Assembly: GCA_965661625.1 (NCBI GenBank)
Contig: CBFIEM010000013.1
Coordinates: forward strand, 24,556 to 88,555
Source: GCA-2705995 sp965661625
GTDB taxonomy: Bacteria > Bacteroidota > Bacteroidia > Flavobacteriales_G > Salibacteraceae
Reading direction: 5' to 3'
DNA: 64,000 bases
The notes beneath the pieces were generated by a model. That model was not told where the DNA came from and did not search any database. It saw only the letters and a list, made by a program, of their open reading frames with translations. The position numbers were made by a program, and so were the translations under genes. Positions 41,916-51,269 of this stretch are shown piece after piece (position 1 is the first letter of the stretch; every line of letters starts with the position of its first letter).

Positions 41916-42966
41916 CTGGTTTGCGGATAGGTCTTTGCCTCAGCAGGTTAAGGATGAGCAATACCCTAAGGTTACCATAATAACGCCATCTTATAACCAG
42001 GGTGAATACCTGGAGGACACCTTATTGTCAATTATTCATCAAGAATATCCCAACCTAGAGCTGTTGGTGTTCGATGGTGGGTCAACGGATGATTCTAAAT
42101 CTATCCTAGAACGGTATGACAGCTACATAGCACATTGGGAGAGCACAAAAGACCGCGGTCAAAGTCATGCGATTAATAAAGGACTCGAACGAGCAACTGG
42201 CATACTAGTAAATTGGCTCAATAGTGATGACCTGCTCGCTGAGGGAGCACTGCAACGCATTGTTGCAACCTTTAAGATGACAAATGCACGTTGCATTTCT
42301 GGTCAGTCTGGGATATTTGAAGGTCAAATTCTGAAACGTTGGAAAGGTCCGTCCTACATCGATCCGGAATCACTAAACAGAAGCATGGCGGCGTGCTACA
42401 TAGAGCAACCATCAACGTTTTTCCACCGCGACACATTGAACACATTAGGTCCAGTGCCAGAACAACTACATTTCACTATGGATAAAATTTGGTGGCTTCG
42501 GTTCTTGGTTGCTTTTGGACCTGGAGCTGTAGAGCAAATGGAGGAGCCAATTGCTTATTTTAGACACCATTCAACTTCTAAAACAGTTGATCAAGGGGCA
42601 TTATTCTATGAAGAGCATGCTGCCTGGCTCCTGAGTTTCGCAACTTCCTTTAAATTGGAGAACGTGAGCAAGCTTTTACTTATGCGTTTTCCAAACATTG
42701 TCCAGGTTGAGGAGCATGTAGATGGCGTGAATATGCAGCAGGTCCATGAGATGTGTCTCACTTTTCTACTGAAATTAGCGAGCCGTGTTTATCATAAGCC
42801 TGATTTTGAATTTGCTCAAGCCGTATTATCTTACAGTAAAACTGTACGTCATTTGTTGGCTCAGGAAGAGCTAGGTGCCATGAAACGATTAGAAGAAAAA
42901 ATAGGCTTTTCGAGTTGGACTGCCTTTCGCATAAAGCGCAAATTAAACTTCCTCTTGAAACGATGA
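41896..42966 (+). CDS. Glycosyltransferase family 2
   Basis: A 356-residue GT-A enzyme: VTIITPSYNQGEYLEDTLLSI, FDGGSTDDSK, and NWLNSDDLLAEGAL as the metal site. It is close in motif order to the enzyme at 30598, so the two may be related by duplication. The C-terminal 100 residues are helical and basic. It overlaps the preceding gene by 20 bases and the next by 4. Confidence 0.9.
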   Translation: MNSTRINWFADRSLPQQVKDEQYPKVTIITPSYNQGEYLEDTLLSIIHQEYPNLELLVFDGGSTDDSKSILERYDSYIAHWESTKDRGQSHAINKGLERATGILVNWLNSDDLLAEGALQRIVATFKMTNARCISGQSGIFEGQILKRWKGPSYIDPESLNRSMAACYIEQPSTFFHRDTLNTLGPVPEQLHFTMDKIWWLRFLVAFGPGAVEQMEEPIAYFRHHSTSKTVDQGALFYEEHAAWLLSFATSFKLENVSKLLLMRFPNIVQVEEHVDGVNMQQVHEMCLTFLLKLASRVYHKPDFEFAQAVLSYSKTVRHLLAQEELGAMKRLEEKIGFSSWTAFRIKRKLNFLLKR

Positions 42967-43838
42967 GTATTACAGTTGTTATACCCAATTACAACAATGC
43001 TCCTTTTGTTGAGACTTGTATTCGTTCCGTTTTTAATCAAGGAATTGCTGGAATCTCGTGTATAGTTATTGATAATGGTTCTACCGACGGTAGTGTAGCG
43101 CTATTAAAAAACATTATGCCTTCCTATCCTTTTGATTTGATACAAGTTAATGAAAATGAAGGGGTTTCATTTGCTAGAAATTTAGGTTTAGACAAGGCTA
43201 AGACTGATTACGTGGCCTTTTTGGACGCGGATGACTATTGGGAACCGACACATTTAAAGCCGCTACTGGCACACTTAGCAACCAATCCTGCAACATTCGT
43301 GTTTTCAAATCACTATCGGTTGAAAGGTGATGAAAAAGGAGCAAGAGAAATTCCAAAAAACTATTCCCTATCGCTTGAGAGCGCAATAGTTGAAGATCGA
43401 TTGAGTTTTTGTGCAGTGGTTTTTCGAGTAGCGGCATTGCGTGGAATCGATGGATTCGATGAATCACTCCAATACGGAGAGGATGGCGATTTAATTTTCA
43501 GGTTGCTGAACAAGGGAGGAACATGCCGTTTTATTGACCAACTCACTGTAGCCTACCGACAACATGCTACAAATGCTATGGCAAACAGAAGCCCTTTGGT
43601 TGCGGCCAACAACCTCGAAGCCCTGGTTAAAAAAGCGAAATTACTCGGCAATCCTATTCAATATAAGGCTGCAATAGCCAAGCGTCTAGCAACAATTCGT
43701 TGGTACATGCGAGAGTCCCGTTCTTTTTTGATGTGGTTTCAGTATTACCAGAAGGGCACTATGCTTTTAGGCTTTTCTTGGCTTGCACGTCAATTCAAGA
43801 ACGTATTGGTTGATTTGCGATGCATAACACGGCCTTAA
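42963..43838 (+). CDS. Glycosyltransferase family 2
   Basis: A 291-residue GT-A enzyme with ITVVIPNYNNAPFVETCIRS, IDNGSTDGSV and FLDADDYWEP. The catalytic-base region reads YGEDGDLIFRLL. ATG 42963 overlaps the previous stop (ATGA); the frame runs on upstream to 42915, but within the preceding gene. The gap to the next gene is 19 bases. Confidence 0.9.
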   Translation: MSITVVIPNYNNAPFVETCIRSVFNQGIAGISCIVIDNGSTDGSVALLKNIMPSYPFDLIQVNENEGVSFARNLGLDKAKTDYVAFLDADDYWEPTHLKPLLAHLATNPATFVFSNHYRLKGDEKGAREIPKNYSLSLESAIVEDRLSFCAVVFRVAALRGIDGFDESLQYGEDGDLIFRLLNKGGTCRFIDQLTVAYRQHATNAMANRSPLVAANNLEALVKKAKLLGNPIQYKAAIAKRLATIRWYMRESRSFLMWFQYYQKGTMLLGFSWLARQFKNVLVDLRCITRP

Positions 43839-43857
43839 TAGTGTTATTTTTGAGCTA

Positions 43858-44649
43858 ATGAACAGTTATATTACCGTTACAACTTACGCACCGGAATCAA
43901 TGAAACCTGGGACGCTTAGAAATGCTGTGTTTGACGCATTTTATTCCAATCTAAAAGCAATTCGTTACCCAAAAATCAAGTGTTTGTTAGTAGGGTCAGA
44001 GCCCCCCAAGCAGGAGGGTAATATTTACTGGATAAAGAGTACAGGCCTCACAAAGGGAGAGAAATTAATAGACGCAAAGAACTACTTACTTGAACACGAT
44101 TTGAAATCGGATTACATTACTCGATTGGATGATGATGACTTTATTTGTTCGGATGCATTGCATGACTTTGCTCATGCAACGGGTGATGTGCTCTGTGATA
44201 AGATGCATGCGTTTATGGACCTCACTACGGGCAAGTTCAGCAGCCAAACGCGTCCTTGGATTGCAAATACGGCGCTTCATAGATTTGATCACGCATTTCA
44301 AGTTACTCCACTTTCCGATGAGTCTGGATTGATGTTTAATTGTAATCATGCGGACTGCTGGCTCCCTTACTACCAGGATAAGCATATTGAGTATGCTGCC
44401 CAAGAGCACCCTTTATACGTGCGTTTACTTTCACCTACATCCATTACGAGTTCAGGCAGTGCTTCAATCACTTCAAATCAGGTAAATTTTGATCAAGGGG
44501 CATATAAAAAGTACGTGCGGACATTTGGAAAATTTTCAAGCAGTGCTCAGCAGATGATACCGCAAGAGGTGATGGAGAAGTTGCTTGAAATTCGAAATAC
44601 CTACTTTTCTTCATTGAAGACCCCACGCATTTTACGCTTATTTCAATGA
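43858..44649 (+). CDS. Glycosyltransferase-like protein (putative GT-A fold)
   Basis: A 263-residue protein with ITRLDDDDFICSDAL as a likely metal-binding DxD site near residue 90 and KIKCLLVGSEPP before it. The overall pattern resembles GT-A enzymes of the rhamnosyl/galactosyl group (RLDDDD), but the usual N-terminal loop of family 2 is missing. Upstream is TATTTTTG at 43845-43852, an exact -7 box only 5 bases before the ATG, so a leaderless message is possible. Confidence 0.6.
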   Translation: MNSYITVTTYAPESMKPGTLRNAVFDAFYSNLKAIRYPKIKCLLVGSEPPKQEGNIYWIKSTGLTKGEKLIDAKNYLLEHDLKSDYITRLDDDDFICSDALHDFAHATGDVLCDKMHAFMDLTTGKFSSQTRPWIANTALHRFDHAFQVTPLSDESGLMFNCNHADCWLPYYQDKHIEYAAQEHPLYVRLLSPTSITSSGSASITSNQVNFDQGAYKKYVRTFGKFSSSAQQMIPQEVMEKLLEIRNTYFSSLKTPRILRLFQ

Positions 44650-45821
44650 ATATTGTATTATTCACCAACGCCTTCCCATTTGGAAACGCAGAGTATAGCT
44701 TTTTAGACCCTGAGCTAAAAGAGCTTGCACGTCATGCTGATCAGGTTTTGTTAATATCATTAGGGAGTGGCGAGCAGCATCATCTTCCAAATAATGTGGA
44801 GTTAGTAACATGGCGGTCTTACCTCGGCGATTATTCCAAACTTGAAGTGTTAAAACTAATGTCATATGCAGGCCTGAAGCAATGGTTAAAACCTGTGTAC
44901 TTATTTAGTCATGCAAAGAACTTGGTACGAACTGCAGCTGCAATTGCCAAAGCGCTTGGTCAACGTATAGATTCAAATACCCTATTTTACAGCTATTGGT
45001 GGGAAGATCCCAATACTCTAGCAGCATTGGTTAGGAATCAACTTAATGGGGGAGCCTTAGTTTCACGCGCTCATCGATTTGATCTGTATGATGAATTTCA
45101 CCCTGAAGGATCGGTGCCTTTTAGGCGATTTCATTTGCAGCAAACAGAACGGGTGTTTCCTATTTCCGCTCATGGTAAAGCATATTTAGATGATAACTAT
45201 TACATTTCTTCGGCTGTTTCGCGGTTGGGTGTAAGGGTAGATAATGAGTTCCTCGCAAATGAAGGCACAGCCTACCTAGAGTTGATCTCATGCAGCAGGG
45301 CTGAGCCTGTTAAACGACTTGATCTGATTGTGGAAATGCTAAGCCATGCAAAGCAACCTGTGAGGTGGACACACCTCGGTGATGGTTCTAAACTCGCTGA
45401 AATAAAACAACTTGCAGCCTCGCTTCCAAACCATGTAAAGTGTGTATTTAAAGGTGCATTAACCAATTCTGAGGTGCTAAACTTCTATGCAAATAACCCT
45501 GCAGATGTTTTCATAAACTTGTCGGATAGTGAAGGTATTCCCGTATCAATCATGGAAGCCATGAAATATGGGATTCCAGCTGTTGCTCGAAACGTTGGTG
45601 GTAATGCTGAATTAGTGGGTTCTGGACATGGGCTATTGTTGGATGATGAGGTGAATACCCAGCGTTTCATGAAAGTGATAAGTGGAGCGTTAATTCAGTT
45701 TAGAAATACGGAATACCGCAATGCCGTGCGTTCCTTTGTGGCCAAAAACTTCGATATGCAAGAAAATTATCGCAATTTCGGCTTACAACTCAAGCAGGTA
45801 AACGAAATACATCAATCATGA
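44646..45821 (+). CDS. Glycosyltransferase family 4
   Basis: A 391-residue GT-B enzyme. N-terminal LFTNAFPFGNAEYSFLDPEL, middle FYSYWWEDPNTLAAL, donor domain with LISCSRAEPVKRLDLIVEML and SEGIPVSIMEAMKYGIPAVA (E-x7-E). Both ends overlap their neighbours by 4 bases. Confidence 0.9.
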   Translation: MNIVLFTNAFPFGNAEYSFLDPELKELARHADQVLLISLGSGEQHHLPNNVELVTWRSYLGDYSKLEVLKLMSYAGLKQWLKPVYLFSHAKNLVRTAAAIAKALGQRIDSNTLFYSYWWEDPNTLAALVRNQLNGGALVSRAHRFDLYDEFHPEGSVPFRRFHLQQTERVFPISAHGKAYLDDNYYISSAVSRLGVRVDNEFLANEGTAYLELISCSRAEPVKRLDLIVEMLSHAKQPVRWTHLGDGSKLAEIKQLAASLPNHVKCVFKGALTNSEVLNFYANNPADVFINLSDSEGIPVSIMEAMKYGIPAVARNVGGNAELVGSGHGLLLDDEVNTQRFMKVISGALIQFRNTEYRNAVRSFVAKNFDMQENYRNFGLQLKQVNEIHQS

Positions 45822-46834
45822 CAACTGTTTTTTGCATCGTTGGATTCGGAAGTATTGGTAGAAGACATGCTGCTGTTTTGGAAGAAGAGTCGGACGCTTT
45901 TTTGGGAGGGATAGCTGATGTTAATGATGAAGCTCTGGAGAAAGCGAAAGAGAACTTTCCTTCAGTTCCATGTTTCAGCGATATCGGTACAATGCTGGCG
46001 TGTGTCAAATGTGATATCTTAATCATTGCTACACCTCATGATTCTCATGCATCGTTAACTGTAGAAGCATGTAACTTGGGAGTAAATGTTTTGGTTGAAA
46101 AACCGATGGCCATTACAGCAGATGAGTGTGATCGCATGAATGAAGCTGCCAAGAAAAATGGCGTAAACCTATGGGTTGTAAAACAGAATCGATTTAATAT
46201 TCCCGTTCAACTTACTAAAGACGCTTTAGAAAACAAGCGGTTAGGTGAAATTTTCATGGTAAAATGCGACATCCTTTGGAACCGTTTTCCAGGGTATTAC
46301 AATGAGTCACCATGGCGAGGTTCAGCAAGTAAGGAGGGTGGAGCGTTGTATACACTTGGGAGTCATTTCATTGATTTGTTGCTGTGGTGGTTTGGTGATA
46401 TTGAGGCGGCAAGCGGGTTTTCTGATTTGAAAACACATGATATTGATTTTGAAGATATCGGAATGGCATCCTTAAAGTTCCAAAGCGGTGCTCTTGGTCA
46501 ACTCAACTGGACAACATGCGTTTATAATAAAAACTACGAAGGGTCAATTACCATAATTGGTGAAAAAGGAACCATTAAAATAGGTGGTAAATACCTCAAT
46601 AAGATAGAGTACTGGGATGTAGAGGGCTACCCGCTGAGTGAAGGAGTAGAATATGTCGACAAACCAAACTTATATGGGAAATATCAAGGAACAAGTTCAA
46701 ATCACGACCAAGTAATTCGGGCGTTATGCCAGAAAATCACACTTGATCAAGCGGAGATTGTTGATGGCATTGAAGCGAGGAGAACAATCGTGGCAACTGA
46801 GCGTATCTACAGTGGAATTAAGTCGGTGCGATGA
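45818..46834 (+). CDS. Gfo/Idh/MocA family oxidoreductase
   Basis: A 338-residue NAD(P)-dependent sugar dehydrogenase. Rossmann loop FCIVGFGSIGRRHAAVL at the start, VLVEKPMAITADEC with the catalytic Lys of the EKP motif near residue 97, and GGALYTLGSHFIDLLLWWFG with the catalytic His. It probably oxidises or reduces a nucleotide-sugar C-3 or C-2 for this polysaccharide, perhaps supplying the keto-sugar needed by the DegT aminotransferase (inference). Confidence 0.9.
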   Translation: MTTVFCIVGFGSIGRRHAAVLEEESDAFLGGIADVNDEALEKAKENFPSVPCFSDIGTMLACVKCDILIIATPHDSHASLTVEACNLGVNVLVEKPMAITADECDRMNEAAKKNGVNLWVVKQNRFNIPVQLTKDALENKRLGEIFMVKCDILWNRFPGYYNESPWRGSASKEGGALYTLGSHFIDLLLWWFGDIEAASGFSDLKTHDIDFEDIGMASLKFQSGALGQLNWTTCVYNKNYEGSITIIGEKGTIKIGGKYLNKIEYWDVEGYPLSEGVEYVDKPNLYGKYQGTSSNHDQVIRALCQKITLDQAEIVDGIEARRTIVATERIYSGIKSVR

Positions 46835-47748
46835 GTCCGCAAGTTACCGTAGTTATTCCTTTCTACAATGCGGAGAAAACCCTTGAGCGCGCAGCTGAAA
46901 GTGCAGTTCTTCAAGGTGAAACGGTGAGCGAGATTATCCTGGTTAATAACAACTCAAAGGACTCAAGCCTACAAATCGCTCAAGCGTTAGCAGAACAACA
47001 TCCGTCCATTCAATTACAACACTGCACCATTCAATCTGCAAGCGCAGCTAGGAATGTGGGTTGGAAATTAGCCCAAACGGATTGGGTACAATTCCTAGAT
47101 GCCGATGACGAATTACTGCCTAATAAATGCAAAGGTCAACTTGAGTTATTAACGGATAGCTCAGCGATTGAGGTAGTGCTTTCAGCTCAGTATGTAAATG
47201 CTATTCCGAAATTCAAAGACACATTGAAAGCTTCTCCTTGGGTTGCGGCTTTCATTGGAAGGGCGGGGAATACCGTGTCAAACCTTTGGAGCAAAAGAGG
47301 ATTGGAGCGTGTTGGAGGTTGGAATGAATCACTAGAAAGTTCGCAAGAAACAGACTTATTGCTGCGGCTGGTACATGACAAGAATGTGCTGTGGGATGAA
47401 CAACTGCCGAAATATATTATTCACACAGATGCATTGGGAAGGATTTCAGATCATAAAGTCGCAGATAATTGGAAACGACATGTAGAAGTGAGGATTTTAG
47501 CTAGTGCCGACTGGAAAGAAACTCATCCCGAACAAGCTCAGACCTTTAAAAGGTTCATTTCGGCATACTTGCTAAGCTCGCTGTTAGCATGTTCCAAATT
47601 TGATACTTCTTATGCTTTGCGCACAGGTAAAGAAGTGCGCAAGGCTTGGGGTAAAGCAATTGTGCCTTTCTTCAGTTGGGAGACTTCTAAGTTAAGGTGG
47701 GTCTATGCAGTTTTTGGTTGGGAGCTGACAGTTTGGTTATCGAAATAA
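46831..47748 (+). CDS. Glycosyltransferase family 2
   Basis: A 305-residue GT-A enzyme: VTVVIPFYNAEKTLERAAES, VNNNSKDSS and QFLDADDELLPNK. SSQETDLLLRLV is the catalytic-base region. It overlaps the oxidoreductase gene by 4 bases. After its stop comes a 117-base gap, the longest break in this block, in which I see no gene, terminator or exact promoter box. Confidence 0.9.
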   Translation: MSPQVTVVIPFYNAEKTLERAAESAVLQGETVSEIILVNNNSKDSSLQIAQALAEQHPSIQLQHCTIQSASAARNVGWKLAQTDWVQFLDADDELLPNKCKGQLELLTDSSAIEVVLSAQYVNAIPKFKDTLKASPWVAAFIGRAGNTVSNLWSKRGLERVGGWNESLESSQETDLLLRLVHDKNVLWDEQLPKYIIHTDALGRISDHKVADNWKRHVEVRILASADWKETHPEQAQTFKRFISAYLLSSLLACSKFDTSYALRTGKEVRKAWGKAIVPFFSWETSKLRWVYAVFGWELTVWLSK

Positions 47749-47865
47749 CTGAAGTTCCAAATAAATTTAAAGGCATAAGCAGAAAGCTCCTAATTTTGAG
47801 ATCCGAACCTACAAACGCCCAGCTTATTTCACGTATTACTGAATCAAATATTCTTTCTTTGAAAC

Positions 47866-48975
47866 ATGCCAAGCTCTGCACCGCTTCATATTGCTTTAGT
47901 TACCGATGGAATCGCGCCTTTGGTGATAGGTGGTATGCAAACGCACTCAAGTGAATTGGCGCAAGCAATTCTAGCAAAGGGTCATGAATTAACCCTTGTT
48001 CACCCTGGAGGGGATCCGTCACTGCGTGAGTCGTGGATGAGTATGCCAAACTTAACGGAGGTAATTGTACCTTTTGTAGATACTGATTGGCTTCCAGGCC
48101 ATTATGTTCGTGCGTCAATGCGGTATGCAAAAGGAGCATGTGAAGCATTAAAATCAGTAGGGTACAGGTTCGATTTTATTTATTGTAAGGGGTATACTGG
48201 TTGTTCGCTTGTAAGTGATAAGGACTTTGAAAATATTCCGATTGGGGTTAATATGCATGGGTATGAAATGCTGCAACCACAACGTTTAAGTTGGAAACAA
48301 GTCGTTGGGAATTGGTTTTTGAAAAAGCCCGTAAAAGAATTACTAGAGAAGGCAGATTATGTGTATTCATATGGTGGAATGATTACTTCAACCTTGCTTG
48401 ATTTTGGGGTTTCTCGAACTAAGATTGTTGAATTTCCTGCGGCTTTCCCGACATACACCAAACCAAAACGTCCCAAGAAAGCCACTTACAAGTTGTTATT
48501 TGTTGGGCGGGATGAACCTCGAAAACGATTGGGTTTGCTTGAGCAGGTAATGAAACGAGTGCCCCCTCCGTACACATTGACCGTGGTAGGTGTAGGGCGC
48601 CCCAACAGTCACAACATAACCTACCTCGGTTCCCTAAGTGATCGCAAGGCATTTTGGAATGTTATGGATAACCACGACGTGTTATTAGTACCCAGCAGTG
48701 CTGAAGGGATGCCAAATGTTATTATGGAAGCATTAGCTGCTGGTCTTCATGTTGTTGCATCTCCAGTTGGAGCAATTCCGGTGCTGATTAATTATGGCTT
48801 GGTTCAAGGGCTGCCTGTAGAGAATTGGGAGTTCGCCGATGCATTAGAGCAGGCAATTGAAGAGGCCGCAAAACTACCTCTGGTAAATGAGGAGGCGCGT
48901 TCTCATTTCAGTTTTAATCGCATGGTTGATGAGTTGGAAGGATTAATTACTTTGCAGGGTGGCTATGATCAATAA
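47866..48975 (+). CDS. Glycosyltransferase family 4
   Basis: A 369-residue GT-B enzyme: LVTDGIAPLVIGGMQTHSSELAQ at the N-terminus (positions 11-33), LLFVGRDEPRKRLGLLEQV and SSAEGMPNVIMEALAAGLHV (E-x7-E). It starts after the 117-base gap and overlaps the Wzy-like gene by 11 bases. Confidence 0.9.
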   Translation: MPSSAPLHIALVTDGIAPLVIGGMQTHSSELAQAILAKGHELTLVHPGGDPSLRESWMSMPNLTEVIVPFVDTDWLPGHYVRASMRYAKGACEALKSVGYRFDFIYCKGYTGCSLVSDKDFENIPIGVNMHGYEMLQPQRLSWKQVVGNWFLKKPVKELLEKADYVYSYGGMITSTLLDFGVSRTKIVEFPAAFPTYTKPKRPKKATYKLLFVGRDEPRKRLGLLEQVMKRVPPPYTLTVVGVGRPNSHNITYLGSLSDRKAFWNVMDNHDVLLVPSSAEGMPNVIMEALAAGLHVVASPVGAIPVLINYGLVQGLPVENWEFADALEQAIEEAAKLPLVNEEARSHFSFNRMVDELEGLITLQGGYDQ

Positions 48976-50257
48976 TTCCCTACATGAAATAGAACAAGAC
49001 CTCGGAATTGGAGGCTTCTCACGATTGTTAGGGTGGCTCATAACTGCCACACTGTTCTTGTACAGTATTGTTTTATTTAGAACACCGTTTGAAGGCTACC
49101 TGAGTTATATTATTGTTGTGGCGTTGTTGCCATTTCTTTTGGTTCGTTATACGTTTCCTGCAAAACTGAGTTACTTGTTCTTATGGTTTTTGACTACTGG
49201 ATTAATCGGGGTTTATAGTGAGGATAATGAGGGCTTTTTGCTCTTTAAGATATTGCTAAATATTGTCGTTTCAACCTTGTTTTACTACTACGTATTTTCT
49301 GCCACCCAAGGGAATGTGGTGTATTGGTTTAAGCTGTATTTAAAAATGGCATTTTGGGCAGGCGTATTAGGTGTGATACAGCTAATTGCTTATAATATTG
49401 GATTCAAGCCCGGGTATGATTTTTCCTTTATACTGAATAAGTGGGGGTTGGTGGAAGGAGGAGTATTGGGAATACGTTTAAACTCAATATTTTCGGAACC
49501 CTCATATTACGGATCTGCGATGGCGCCTGCTTTCTTTGTGGCCGTGTATTCATTATTAGCTAAGGAGTTTAACGGATACAGTAAACTGCAAGCGGCAATT
49601 ATTATTTTCACATACATTTTCTCGTTTTCTTCGGTGGCCTACGCGGGTGTATTTGTAACCGGAATCTTGCTGCTCATAAATTTTAGTTTGACACGGTACA
49701 TTGCCATTGCCATACCAGTGGGTTTAATTGTGTTTCAGTTGATTTATAGCAATGTATACGAGTTTAGAGTACGTGTGGATGGACTTGTAGAGCTTTATTC
49801 TGGTAGAAATGTTTCGGTTTTTGATGTCCATGGGTCAAGCTTTGTGCAGTACAACAATTTTCAAGTTGCTGCTAAGAACTTTCAAGAATCACCAATTTGG
49901 GGAACGGGGTTGGGTTCTCATCCTGTAGCATACGAAAAGTACAGTTTGACACCTATAGCTGATGGGGTGTACAACTTCAATAGTATGGACGCGAATAGTA
50001 TGGCGTTTCGACTGCTTTCCGAGACTGGCATAGTTGGTTTGGGATTTATTGTTCTGTTTATTTTTCGGTATTTCGTTATCCGAAGGGAAAAAAATGAAAA
50101 TCAAGATTATTGGGTTATAAGCTCCTCTGTTCTTTTGGTGATTTTGCTGCAATTGCTGCGGCAAGGTAATTACACGTACGGAGGGTTTATGTTTTTCATG
50201 TGGATGTACTATTTCACAAGTGTTAAAAACAGGGAGCTATTCGCAGATGAAGGATAA
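48965..50257 (+). CDS. O-antigen polymerase/ligase-like membrane protein (Wzy/WaaL family)
   Basis: A 430-residue protein with about ten membrane helices and one large periplasmic loop (about 275-345). The stretch LNSIFSEPSYYGSAMAP and the GTGLGSHP motif at the end of the loop are typical of Wzy/WaaL (Wzy_C-like) proteins that join glycan repeat units or ligate them to a carrier. As the locus also has an ABC exporter, which usually needs no Wzy, it may be a ligase. ATG 48965 is preferred over a GTG two codons upstream. Confidence 0.78.
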   Translation: MINNSLHEIEQDLGIGGFSRLLGWLITATLFLYSIVLFRTPFEGYLSYIIVVALLPFLLVRYTFPAKLSYLFLWFLTTGLIGVYSEDNEGFLLFKILLNIVVSTLFYYYVFSATQGNVVYWFKLYLKMAFWAGVLGVIQLIAYNIGFKPGYDFSFILNKWGLVEGGVLGIRLNSIFSEPSYYGSAMAPAFFVAVYSLLAKEFNGYSKLQAAIIIFTYIFSFSSVAYAGVFVTGILLLINFSLTRYIAIAIPVGLIVFQLIYSNVYEFRVRVDGLVELYSGRNVSVFDVHGSSFVQYNNFQVAAKNFQESPIWGTGLGSHPVAYEKYSLTPIADGVYNFNSMDANSMAFRLLSETGIVGLGFIVLFIFRYFVIRREKNENQDYWVISSSVLLVILLQLLRQGNYTYGGFMFFMWMYYFTSVKNRELFADEG

Positions 50258-51269
50258 ATCCAGGGTACTTTTTTTATACAGCGAGCTTGCTACCTACACT
50301 CTGGCGTGTATTGAGCCGTTAGCGGCAAAGGCCAATGTGCTGATTGTGCATTGGCCAGTAAACGAGGAGGCCCCGTTTAAGTTCAGTTTTAGTGGAACGT
50401 ACAAAGCGCTCAGAAAGCCAGAATCACTTCATGAATTATTGGATGTGGTTTCGGATTTCAGCCCAGACGTTTGCTACGTCTCTGGTTGGCTAGATTCAGA
50501 TTACCTGCAGGTGATCAAGCAATTTGACCAAAATATTCCTGTGATAATGGGGTTGGATACTCCATTCAACGGAAGTTTAAAGCAGCGACTAAACCTTTTT
50601 CGGAAACAATACCTCCAACGAATAATCTCACATGTGTGGGTCGCTAGCTCTGCAGCTCGAAAGTATGCCGTTAAACTTGGTTTTGAGCAAGACCAAATTA
50701 TTAGTGGTGTTTACTGTGCTGATGTAACACACTACCAGCAAATCAGATGGAAACCTGCTAAGCGGTTTGTTTTTATCGGAAGGAACAGCAGCGTGAAAGG
50801 ATTTGAAACATTACTTGAGTCTTTTAAGACTTTTCATAAAGACCATCCCGACTGGGAGCTGCATGTTATTGGAGAAGGGTTTGGTCAGTTAATGCAACAA
50901 GGAACTGTTGTACATGGGTTTTTACAAGGAGAAGCTTTGTTTGAAGTGCTAAATGGAGGGGGAGTGTTTACATTACCCAGCTTATTTGAGCCTTGGGGCG
51001 TTGTAGTTCACGAAGCTTGCAGTGCAGGGTTTCCGATTATTCTTAGCAGCGAAGTAGGTGCTAAAGACTGGTTTTTAGACGAGTCTAAAAATGGGCTAAT
51101 CGCCGAATCAGGAGATCGAGAATCGTGGATTAAAGCGATGACAACACTTGGAAATTGGAGTGATGATCAGCTTATGAGTGCTTCGGAACACAGTGTTCGG
51201 CTTGCACAAAATTATACACCCCTAGACTGGTCAAATAAACTACTTTCGTTGCTACCATGTGTGGAATAG
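50247..51269 (+). CDS. Glycosyltransferase family 4-like
   Basis: A 340-residue GT-B enzyme with a short N-domain (VLFLYSELATYTLACIEPL). The donor domain has FVFIGRNSSVKGFETLLESF and LPSLFEPWGVVVHEACSAGF, in which the first of the two usual Glu residues is present as FEPWG and the second as VHEA. ATG 50247 overlaps the Wzy-like gene by 11 bases; the frame extends to 50220. It overlaps asnB by 13 bases. Confidence 0.85.
   Translation: MKDKSRVLFLYSELATYTLACIEPLAAKANVLIVHWPVNEEAPFKFSFSGTYKALRKPESLHELLDVVSDFSPDVCYVSGWLDSDYLQVIKQFDQNIPVIMGLDTPFNGSLKQRLNLFRKQYLQRIISHVWVASSAARKYAVKLGFEQDQIISGVYCADVTHYQQIRWKPAKRFVFIGRNSSVKGFETLLESFKTFHKDHPDWELHVIGEGFGQLMQQGTVVHGFLQGEALFEVLNGGGVFTLPSLFEPWGVVVHEACSAGFPIILSSEVGAKDWFLDESKNGLIAESGDRESWIKAMTTLGNWSDDQLMSASEHSVRLAQNYTPLDWSNKLLSLLPCVE

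Noticed and set aside
47697..47954. 85-residue frame bridging the 117-base gap between two glycosyltransferase genes
   Set aside because: It overlaps both real genes at its ends and encodes no recognisable feature; the gap is more likely a leader or an old gene remnant too short to judge.
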